DNA from: Chara braunii
Taxonomy: Eukaryota; Streptophyta; Charophyceae; Charales; Characeae
NCBI GenBank assembly: GCA_003427395.1
Contig: BFEA01000498.1
Coordinates: 867,994-898,157, forward strand
Length of the DNA: 30,164 nt
Reading direction: 5' to 3'
Shown here: positions 19,291 to 27,541 of the stretch, one piece after another
Position numbering within the stretch: the first letter of the stretch is position 1
Layout of the letters: each line of letters starts with the position of its first letter
Position numbers and translations under genes: made by a program
The notes under the pieces: generated by a model
Told to the model about the DNA's origin: nothing
The model's input: only the letters and a program-made list of their open reading frames with translations
Database searches by the model: none

Positions 19291-19740
19291 CAAACACCCG
19301 TTTGTGCCCCCTTTGTGGCATAGGGCCATCGACACCGTCGTTTTAATTTGATTAGAAGGTCGACGGTTTGCGGGAGGAGACAGGCTTCATAGTATAACAT
19401 TCATGCCCTCTTTGTGGCACAGGGTCATCAACACTGTCGGTTCGATTCGATCAGACGGCCGACGGTTCGCTGGAGGAGACGTGCTCCAGAGTATATAAGT
19501 ACAAGTAGGCCCCCTCCTCCATTTTGCATTCTCATTTGTGATTCAGCATGCGTGTCAGACTTCAGCGCAGGTCGGATTTTGTTTGCGACGTTTGCTGAGT
19601 CAAAGGCAGGCCAACGAAAAACACCCACTTGTCCCCGCTATCTGGCACAACGCCATCACCACCATCGGTTCGACTCGATTGGACGGTCGTCGGTTCGCGG
19701 GAGGAGACAAGCTGCAAAGTATATAAACAAGAGTGGGCCT
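19291..19740 (+). promoter_or_regulatory. Three tandem promoter-like modules, two with TATATAA
   Basis: Modules at about 19291-19398, 19400-19500 and 19616-19726 share CTTTGTGGCA-AGGG/CTATCTGGCACAACG, CATC(G/A)(A/C)CAC(C/T)GTCG, TTCGA(T/C)TCGAT, GGTCGACGGTT/CGTCGGTTCGC and GGAGGAGAC. They end in an A/T-rich TATA position: TATAACA (19393), TATATAA (19492-19498) and TATATAA (19720-19726). After each TATATAA comes a CAAG(T/A)(A/G)GGCC-type word, then a pyrimidine-rich TTTTGCATT/TTTTTCATT stretch about 25-40 bp downstream, a plausible Pol II start region. The third leads into CTCTCACTCTCTTG. An LTR U3/R remnant would also look like this, but no LTR ends or primer-binding site were found. Confidence 0.55.
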
Positions 19741-19812
19741 TCTTGTCCATTTTTCATTTTTGCTCTCACTCTCTTGTCGCGTGGCAGAAGAGAGTGAGTG
19801 GGGCCTGGCCAA

Positions 19813-19960
19813 GTTCCAAGGCGAGGAGCACGGTTGGAGCGGATTTCGGAGCGGAAGAGAAGAGAAGAGAGCGAGTGGGGTCGAGACGGCGCCGAGCTAT
19901 CTGGGCGTTGTTCCAAGGCGAGGAGCACCTTCATAGCGGATCTCGGAGTGGAAGAGAGAG
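19813..19960. repeat. 97-bp direct duplication downstream of the promoter modules
   Basis: GTTCCAAGGCGAGGAGCAC occurs at 19813 and 19910, each followed by AGCGGAT-TCGGAG(C/T)GGAAGAGA. A GTGAGT donor-like word lies at 19793-19798. This may be the transcribed leader of the upstream modules. Confidence 0.8.
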
Positions 19961-20179
19961 TCGGCACCATTCTGCGAGGCGAGCAGAGTTAGAAGGACAG
20001 CGGCCAAACGGTGAGGATTTTTCCCGATCCCCGATTTGAGACCATGAAGCGCCACGGGGTAGTTTCGGCTTTGCAGTTGTCGCATCGAACACAACAAACG
20101 CATAAGTAACGGCTTTCCGGAGTCGCATTGCACCCGATAATGTCTCCGTCATCGTGTCGAACACGACTGTCCCCTGACG

Positions 20180-20760
20180 GTGTCATCATGTACTTTGCAA
20201 GGTAGGGTTGTGCATTTGTTGCACTGGCGGTGGTTGTCGTGTTTAACACCATGACCGCCCGTAAACGTATCATGCCCACGGCTAGCTAGCACCCTGCGTG
20301 AGTGTTGTGTAGTCGTGGGCAAGGGCTGCATTGGCGGTGGTTGTCCTGTTGAACATGACGACCGCCCATAAACATCTCATGCCCACGGCTAGCTAGCACC
20401 CCGCGTGAGTGTTGTGTAACCGTGGGCAAGGGCTGTAGTGGTGGTGATTGTCGTGTTGAACACGACGACCGCCCATAAACGTCTCATGCCCACGGCTAGC
20501 TAGCACCCCGCTTGAGTGTTGTGTAGTCGAGGGCAAGGGCTGCACTAGCGGTGGTTGTCGTGTTGAACACGACGACCGCCCGTAAACGTCTCATGCCCAC
20601 GGCTAGCTAGCACCCCGCATGAGTGTTGCGTAGTTGTGGGCAAGGGCTGCACTGTCGGTGGTTGTCGTGTTGAACACGACGACCACCCCTAAACGTCTCA
20701 TGCCCGCGGCTAGCTAGCACCCCTCATGAGTGTTGTGTAGCCGTGCGCAAGGGCTTATCT
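20180..20760. repeat. 107-bp satellite with two palindromes per unit
   Basis: GCTAGCTAGC, itself a palindrome, occurs at 20281, 20388, 20495, 20602 and 20709, exactly 107 bp apart. Each unit also carries GTCGTGTTGAACACGAC or a variant: perfect at 20450-20466, 20557-20573 and 20664-20680, altered at 20236-20252 and 20343-20359. Constant words are CATGCCCACG, GAGTGTTGTGTAG and GTGGGCAAGGGCTGCA. The exact period and high identity indicate a young array. It is non-coding. Confidence 0.95.
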
Positions 20761-22330
20761 GTTGCACACACGTTGGTTATCGTGTTGGACATGATGACCG
20801 TCCGTCAATGTCTCACATTCCCATGGTTGTCGTGTCGAACACGACAACCACTGTGAACGTCTCTTGCCCACGGCGACCTTAAACGCGGCCTGAGTGTTGT
20901 GCAGCCTTGGGCAAGGTCTACATAACATGAAGGCAGTGTTGCGTCACTGCTATACTGGTGGTGGTTGTCATGTCCAACACGACGACCATCCATCAATGTG
21001 TCATTCCCACAATTGTCGTGTTCAACACGACGACCGTCCGTCAACATCTCATGCCCACTAGCTAGCACGGCTCCTGGAATGAGGCATTGACGGATGATCG
21101 TCTAATGTCGGCGTCTCATGCAAGGAATGTGTAACACGAAGCCGTTGTGGTTGTCGTGTTGGACACGATGATCTATTTGTAGCTCGCCCTGAGAATAAGT
21201 GTTTTAGGGTCGGTCATCGTGTTGAACACGACAGCCACCGCCAAAACAAGCGACCATGTTCCGCGCACTACCAAGTCGGTAAGGACACATCGTTTGTGTA
21301 GAGGATGCTTCATTATTTTCGACACGAGGGGTCCCCGTGTCTCTGGCGACGAGCTTCCCTCGGGCACTCTCGCCTTGTGCAAGGGATGTCGTCGTCACGC
21401 CGAACACGATCCAGCTTTGGGCAGTTGTCATGTTGAACACGACGACTGTCCCTCGGGCAATCCGGGCTTGTGGAGGGGAGACCGTCCATCGGGCACTCCG
21501 ACCTTTTTCAATGGACGTCATCGTGTTGAACACGGTCGCCCTTCGGGAGGTTGTCGTGTTCGACACGATGGTGCCCTACCACACATAAGGCAAGGTCCGC
21601 ACAGAACCGAGGCAATGGTTGTTGCAGCGGGGGTGTTTGTTGAAGAACCTTTGGGCAGTTGTCTCGTTCAGCACGACGACCTCCATCAGGCACTCCGGCC
21701 TTCTTTTAATGGAAGTCATCGCGTCGAGCACGATCGCCCTTTGGCAGGTTGTCGTGTTCGACACGATGGTGCCCTTTTTTCATAGGGTTAGGTTTGCACA
21801 GCACCGAGGCAAGGGCTGCTTCAGCGGGCGTGTTTGTTGGGACTCGGATCAACACTTGGTCTGTCGCTCGTGGGTGGGTGTTATATTGCCATTGGTCGAA
21901 GCAAGGAAGGGAACAACAGTCCCGACTACACTGAGTGTTTCATCTGCTTTTGAGTTCTGGATTTCTTGCAGATGTAGGGGGGAATGCGGTAGACTGACTC
22001 TCGTTCACATGTGCAGCTCGTTGGCATGTGAGGTACCGGGGCACCGGATGTGTTGTGGAAATGGGTCACTTGTTTCGGTTTGGTTTCAGCCTTCAGGGCG
22101 TTATCTGTTCGACACGACGTGTCCCTGTGTTTGTGTTGCAGTGGGGTGTTTGTCGTGTTCAACACGATGACCGTCCCTCATGCACTTCGGCCGTTTGCAA
22201 GGCATGTTATCGTCGTGTCGAACACGATCGCTCTTGAGGGGGTTGTCGACGACCGTCCTTTGGGAGCATCGCCTTGCTCGACACGACCGTCCTTTGGGAG
22301 CATCGTTATGTTCGTTTTCGTATGGGTCGT
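20761..22330. repeat. Diverged palindrome-bearing repeats
   Basis: To about 21070 these are diverged 107-bp-like units. From 21200 a different flank takes over: GTCC(C/A)TCGGGCA, CTCCGGCCTT/CTCCGACCTT, a GG(A/C)(C/A)GTCATC word, then GCCCTT-GG-GGTTGTCGTGTTC, with two palindromes per ~110-bp step. Palindrome copies include 20829-20845 and 21015-21031 (perfect), plus 20967-20983, 21153-21169, 21427-21443, 21553-21569, 21751-21767 and 22212-22228. Frames such as 21219-21785 (+) are open only because the CG-rich words avoid stops. Confidence 0.85.
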
Positions 22331-22365
22331 GTGCTTTTGCTAATTGTTGTGATTGTGGTCTGCAG

Positions 22366-23235
22366 GGCGCTTCGGAGTCGCAATGGACATCTCACACTGA
22401 ATGACCCCTGCTATTTGGCATGAACGCTTGGCACACCCTTTCCCTCCCTGCGCGCTACGCGTCAGCAGATCTCGAAAGTCTACTGCGATCAACGGTACGA
22501 GTACAGGGAACTTCGAGTTTGATCCGTGGATGACGGTCATGCTGTACATCGATAATCACTTGGACTCCTGGAGAGAGCCTCAGTGGGAGAAGATGGTCAG
22601 GGAGTGCCCAATGCCCATGGGCAGAGGACTATAAGTTCGCTAATATGCTTGAGTGGGGAAGTTATATTCTCGTGCCCCATGATATCCTCGGTCCAGTGCG
22701 ACTGCATCACTTATGTAAAAAGCTGAAATTTGATTGCTATTACAGTCTGTTGGACTGTCAATATGTGACTGCCTCGCTGTGCACATGGTGTCGTGCGATG
22801 AAACAAGAGTTGTTTGACTGTGCCTGGCATTCTAAGTTCCTGGATGAGTATCCTTTGCGATCTCCTGGGCTATCGCCTCGAGCAGTGTATGACCTTGACT
22901 GACGTTGTGGTGTACGTGTCCAGGCATGAGTTGGAAATGGCTAGAAGAGGCATCATTTAGTTTAACGAGAAGTCGAAGGGAAATGGGATGTAGTGATCGG
23001 CGGTAAGGTGGACGATGTTGATGCATGGCACGAAGTTGAAACAAAAGTGTCGTCTATATGGAATGCTATAGGCAGTTCTCTGGTCGGCAGGTCCGGCTTC
23101 GTCCGCATGAAATATATTTCTGAGTCAGTGTTTGCGGATGACGCTTCCGCCGAGGAACCACAACATCTGACGTTCGAATCGCTAATTAAAATGTTCAATG
23201 ACTACATGACTACGACAACTCGCTGTCATCGGTAG
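22366..23235 (+). pseudogene. Decayed gene, unknown protein
   Basis: I do not recognise the family. Protein-like sequence runs through three frames in order. A possible splice acceptor (GATTGTGGTCTGCAG) ends at 22365. Next come KVYCDQRYEYRELRV (one frame), FEFDPWMTVMLYIDNHLD to WEKMVRECPMP (frame of 22401-22634), and WAEDYKFANMLEWGSYILV to SPGLSPRAVYDLD (22618-22902). VVVYVSRHELEMARRGII then runs to a TAG, and finally WDVVIGGKVDDVDAWHEV to LTFESLIKMFNDYM (to 23235). Each frame change can be explained by one small indel. The breaks and the stop show the copy is dead. It may be the front of the same mobile element as the Ulp1-like gene at 25.1-27.5 kb, now separated by repeats, but nothing proves this. 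Confidence 0.5.
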
Positions 23236-23459
23236 ACTTTCTGCATATTCGACAGGTTTTTTTTTTGCGACCGTAGATGAAAATGATTAGCCTGCCAGTT
23301 TCCCGGTTTTGTTAGTTGTCTAGCGCTTTTGTTGTCAATGATTTGAAGTTAGTCTATCTTTTGGTTCAATCGGTCAAATTTTGGTTTTCTGCAACAGAAA
23401 AATTCCCACGAGAAATGGAAGTTAAAAAATATTTTATAAAAAAAAACTCCTTCATATTT

Positions 23460-23910
23460 ATAAATTATCATTCCAATGTTCGTCCAATTCTAAAACTTTC
23501 AATTTAATTTGATAAGTTCCCGTCTAAATATGAGTTTTCCCTTCCAACTACATCTATTTGTTCAAGATGGAATGAAAGTCTGGACGAGTTTATGAAATAT
23601 TTTAATCAGACTTCCATTCTACTACAACAAATATTTTCTAATTTAGATTGGATTAACTTATTTATGACTGGAAATCCTTACTTAGAATGATAGTCCAATT
23701 AAAATATTTCATGAAATTATCCAGACTTTCATTCCATCTCTAGCATGCATTTCAAATAAGAAGGGATACCCCATTCTTGGAATGAAAGTTTTCAAGTAAG
23801 ATGAAAATTTTTAAAATTAGAATGACATTTTTTTAAATGGAATGAAAATTTGAAATTTAGAATGTAATTTTACTCTAGAATGATTATTTAATTCTAGGAA
23901 ATTTTTTTGT
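23460..23910. repeat. AT-rich fold-back (MITE-like) element
   Basis: GATGGAATGAAAGTCTGGAC (from 23568) through ATGAAATATTTTAAT (to about 23608), extended by CAGACTTCCATTCT, is mirrored by the reverse complement at about 23681-23739, ending CCAGACTTTCATTCCATC. The arms are about 55 nt with a handful of mismatches around a ~57-nt loop. Outside the arms, GGAATGAAA and CATTCCA words continue to about 23470 and 23880 in opposing orientation, so the whole AT-rich block may be one fold-back element. No ORF is present, and no target duplication was established. Confidence 0.65.
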
Positions 23911-23914
23911 TGTG

Positions 23915-24085
23915 TATCCGTGGCCTCTGAATAAAATGTTTCGATTTCTTGACTATTGGTCAATGTTCTCAATGGTACATGCCTTCGAAACATTTTGCTT
24001 TCTATATCCGTGGTCTAATGAACAAAACGTTTCGATTTTTTGACTGTTGTTTAAATGTTGTCAATGGTACATGTCTTCATGCTAC
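23915..24085. repeat. 90-bp tandem duplication
   Basis: TATCCGTGG(C/T)CT starts at 23915 and 24005. The two units share AAAA(T/C)GTTTCGATTT-TTGACT and TCAATGGTACATG(C/T)CTTC. Confidence 0.9.
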
Positions 24086-24179
24086 AAATGTGAATTTGAC
24101 TGTCACGTGACGAGCAGGGATTGTGAATGACCGCCCGATGAGTCCTTAGATACTCATGGTTGTATATCATGCATTCGCG

Positions 24180-24950
24180 TTTGTTATCGACTCCAACACG
24201 ACGAATATTCTGGATGTTGTCGCCTCGATGGTTTGGCGGGATGTTGATGCCCTGCGTAACTATGTCAATCGAAATCGTGTCGTCGTTGTATGTGTCCCGT
24301 CTTCAACACGTCGAGGGATCCGTCGTGTCGAAGTTCCGACACCGGAGGGCTTGTGGGTGGCAGGGATTCGTCGTGTTGAACACAATTATGCTCTTAAGGA
24401 GGTTGTTGTCGTGTTCGAGACGACCATCCCAGAGGACGTCGTTGTATGTGTCCCGACTTCAACACGTCCAGGGATCCATCATGTTGAAGTCCTGACACCA
24501 GAGGGCTTGTGGGTGTAAGGGATACGTCGTGTCGAACACGATGATGTTGCTAAGGAGGTTGTTGTCGTGTTCGACACAACCATTCCCGAAGGGAGGGTGG
24601 GTGTGAGGGATTCGTCATGTCGAACACGACGATACTTCTTAGGAGGTTGTTGTCGTGTTCGACACGACAATCCTAGAGGGCGGGTAGGTATCACTGTCCG
24701 GAATTACACTGTCGAACATGGCCTAAAAATAATTGTCGGAAGGGGATTGATGGTCGAACATGACGATGCTTCTTAGGAGGCTGTTAATCTCGCGTGGCGG
24801 GTGAGTACCGGCGATTCGTGGTGTCCGACACGACGATGCTTCTTAGAAGGTTGTTGTATCACGAAGGGCGGATAGGTGTCACCGTCCGGGGTTTTCCACC
24901 CTCCTAAGAAATATCGTCTGAAGGAGATTTATCGTGTTCGACGCGATGAT
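24180..24950. repeat. Palindrome-bearing repeat family with distinct flanks
   Basis: CGTCGTTGTATGTGTCCCG at 24281 and 24437 marks a 156-bp unit containing CTTCAACACGTC, GGGATCC, GAGGGCTTGTGGGTG and AGGAGGTTGTTGTCGTGTTC. Later copies shrink to about 90 bp. Palindromes: GTCGTGTTGAACACAAT (24370), GTCGTGTTCGAGACGAC (24408), GTCGTGTCGAACACGAT (24526), GTCATGTCGAACACGAC (24614), GTCGTGTTCGACACGAC (24652-24668) and ATCGTGTTCGACGCGAT (24931). The DNA between palindromes is unrelated to that at 18 or 20 kb. Confidence 0.85.
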
Positions 24951-25093
24951 GTCGCGATGAAAGTATTCGAGACAGTGAACTGGATGCATGTCCGACCCAT
25001 AAATGAAGGCGTTTCTCATTTACTGTGTTTGCGTTGTTGATCGGTTTTTGCCTGGCAGCTTCGTTATTACTAGTTTCTCGTGGATTATACAGA

Positions 25094-26640
25094 ATGGATG
25101 TTGCAGAGAAACAAGAAGAACGCTTAAGGACCAGGAGTTGTGCGAGTGTCGAGCACTCGCCCAAAAAGTGGAAGGAATCCTTGGTTGCTGGGGTCGAGAA
25201 AGAAGAGACGTCAACGTCTAAGGCGACTGCGCAGCACCGGTCATCAAGCTCCGTGATGCAGAAGCCTGTGTAGCGAGGTACACCTCTTTCAGGTCCGATG
25301 AGTCGCCTTAGAGGATCTGATCAAGACAGGGAGGTCGCATTGCCTGTCTGGACGACGGGGAGTAGTGAAGAGTCTAGTGATCGTGGTGAAGGGTCTGGTG
25401 GTCGTCGGTGAAACTATGCACAAGAGACAACGGGGCATGCAGGCTCCGCTAAGAAGTATGTCCATGGGTTATCCGAGGTAGTGCCCGTCGTTGACTACGA
25501 GGACAAATTCTGAATGTTGGACTGGGCAGGCGATGTTTGGTAAGTTGATAGCGGTCTTCTTATGTATGTCGTCTTACAAGACCAAATCAGACCGATACGT
25601 AGTATAGCGTCTTGGTCATGCAGGCCACGTCCGGTTGCCACTTTCGAGATGACTATGCTGAACGACAAAGGCGAGAGAGTTCCTAATATCAGACATGTTG
25701 TTGTCCGGTGGAGGAAACATTATGGATATGGTAAATCACTCGTGGATATGTTCAATCCGGATGCAAATCAAGAACTGAAATTGTCCGATCTTGTTCAGGT
25801 TTTCGACTTTTTCGACCGGAATAAAATTCAAGGTCACAAAGGTTCATAAAGATGACATTATGACGGAACCAAAAAGTGTGATGTCAGCAGCTGCACTAGG
25901 ACAGTGTTCAGGAGCACTCAAAGGGATATCCGTGCGACCAACTGTAGGTGCCATATCGATTCGGTCGTCAGAGTCCACGCCGCTTGTTCCAAAAGCAGGA
26001 CAGATCACTGCGAAGGGACCTGCTCATGTACAGGTTGCGCCGCCATCGTTGAAGAAGATTCTACCAATAGCAGTGAAAGAGCCACTCAGCAAATGTGCGA
26101 CATTGTGTGTTCCTCGAGCATGCGCGGTGCCATTGTGCAAGGATATGACAAGCCTTTGTATTTGGAAGATGTGTGGGAAGGGAGCAGTGCAAAGAGTACA
26201 CAGAGAGAAGAGGAAGAGGAAGATTCACAGGAGCGAAGTAGGGAAAGTCACGAAGAGGAAAAAGAGAATAGTGAAAATTCTATTAGCGAGAGAGAAGGTC
26301 ATCAACGGAGTCACAAGGTCAAGGATGAAGAAGAAGCACGACACTCATACATTCCAGCGGAGCTTCACGTCGACCAGGGGGACAATAGTGATGACGAGCA
26401 TTGTGGCGACATTCAGGAGCACGAACATGATCGGCATGAGGACGCTGCGCACCACAAAGCAGTTGAAAAGCTACGCAGGAGAGGAGAAAAAGTCTCGAGG
26501 AGAAGAAAGGAAAGGGAGAACTCCTTCGTCGCCCCCTGCAGCTGTTAGAGATCTTGAGGAGAAGAAAAGGAAAGCTAGGCAGGAGAGGAGAAAAAATCAC
26601 AACCCGAAAAGAAGCAGGAAAGAGCAACCTTAAAAAAGAT
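25094..26640 (+). pseudogene. Decayed N-terminal part of a Ulp1-like gene, charged low-complexity protein
   Basis: Protein-like sequence begins at MDVAEKQEERLRTRSC (25094). It shifts frame near 25265 into a Ser/Gly/Arg-rich segment with in-frame TGA codons (25420 and 25511), then reads VVPVVDYEDKF and MLDWAGDVW. A spliceable intron (25540-25623) joins this, in phase, to PRPVATFEMTMLNDKGERV and DMFNPDANQELKLSDLVQV. Further on the readable frame alternates: TEPKSVMSAAALGQCSG up to about 26100, then GYDKPLYLEDVWEGSS, a very Glu/Ser/Lys-rich tract (26205-26500), and a Lys/Arg-rich block ending at 26633. The highly charged stretch suggests a disordered, nuclear-type region. No domain was recognised here. 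Its link to the Ulp1-like domain rests on strand, adjacency and order. Confidence 0.5.
25540..25623 (+). other. Predicted 84-nt spliceosomal intron
   Basis: The donor GTTTG/GTAAGT (GT at 25540) and the acceptor TCATGCAG (AG at 25622-25623) match plant consensus. Removing the 84 nt joins ...GDVW to PRPVATFEMT... in the same reading frame, whereas reading through hits a TAA at once. The phase continuity supports a real former intron. Confidence 0.65.
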
Positions 26641-27468
26641 AGGTGCAACCTTTCCCGATGGATGAAGTCCAACGTACTCGCGATGCAGAAGCTGCTGCCA
26701 AACAAAAGCCGATGAGGGAAAAAAAAGCAGCAAAGGGCAGTACAACGGAGAAGACGACTGTTTTTCCCGCGTCTGAACAACCGCAGTTCGACGACGAGGC
26801 AAAAGCCAAGACTGTCACTCGACCATCAAGATTGCAACCGTCGTCAAGTGCGTCAGCGACTTTGCATCTCAGGAAAAATTTATTTATGGACTTCAATACT
26901 GACGGTACCCAAAAGAGCGAGATACAGTTCATCACCGTTGAATTCCAAAAATTTATGGATATTCCAAATGAGGAAATGAAGTGGGTTAGAGAAAAAAATA
27001 TTTTTGATTTCAACTTTGTACTTATCCTTCTTAACTTTGAAAACCACTGAGCTTTGGCATGTGTTAGAATAGACGGTTGCAATTATGAATTCCGCCTTGT
27101 AGACTCTCTCCGTCATGCTGACCGCCTCGCACTGCTTGGACTATTAGTCGCGTTCTTTAGAATGGAGTTCCAACATTAAAATCTTCATGAAAGATATCAC
27201 ATGGACGACCTTATGAGAAGTTACGACATCTTTCGAGACATGGCTTGATGGGGTGCCCATCAGACATGATGGTTGTAGTTGTGGTGTTTTTATGTTCGGT
27301 TTTGCATCTTTGCTAGCGAAAGGCCACTTCCCTCCATTCAAATTCTCGCAAGACAACATCCCGCATATGAGGCATAGAATCGCATTCAACATTTGTCGAT
27401 GGTCGAGCATGAGTGAACATTCTAGATACGCGGCTTATGATATCATTCAACACTTTGTTGATGGTTAA
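26640..27468 (+). pseudogene. Ulp1/SENP-like (C48) cysteine protease domain, inactivated
   Basis: Ulp1-family enzymes process SUMO precursors and remove SUMO from proteins. Many plant DNA transposons carry such a domain. After an Ala/Lys/Glu-rich lead (26643-26850) the frame reads LFMDFNTDGTQ, KNIFDFNFVLILLNFENH and then TGA (27048-27050), exactly where the family has the Trp of its catalytic His-Trp pair. In the same frame it continues ALACVRIDGCNYEFRLVDSL (catalytic Asp, codon 27102-27104), then meets TAA (27177) and TGA (27246). After a frameshift it resumes as FETWLDGVPIRHDGCSCGVF with the catalytic Cys codon at 27280-27282, then QDNIPHMRHRIAFNI, as in Ulp1 C-termini. The oxyanion Gln appears as His and the Asp before CG as Ser. 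The domain order His-Asp-Cys and the spacing fit, but stops, a shift and residue losses make it inactive. Confidence 0.77.
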
Positions 27469-27541
27469 AAATAGTTTCAACGGTTGGTATGTGTCGTTCA
27501 ACACTTTGTTGATGGTTAAGAATAATTTCAATGGTTGGTAT
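27444..27541. repeat. 51-bp tandem duplication at the end of the Ulp1-like frame
   Basis: TTCAACACTTTGTTGATGG begins at about 27446 and 27497. Both copies continue TTAA(A/G)AATA(G/A)TTTCAA(C/T)GGTTGGTAT. The first copy overlaps the last codons of the protease-like frame. Confidence 0.9.

Noticed and set aside
21219-21785. 188-codon plus-strand ORF
   Set aside because: It lies wholly in palindrome-bearing tandem repeats. Both strands are open there because the repeated words lack stop codons.
26319-26780. 153-codon minus-strand ORF rich in Leu, Phe and Ser
   Set aside because: It is the antisense shadow of the Glu/Lys-rich coding remnant on the plus strand.
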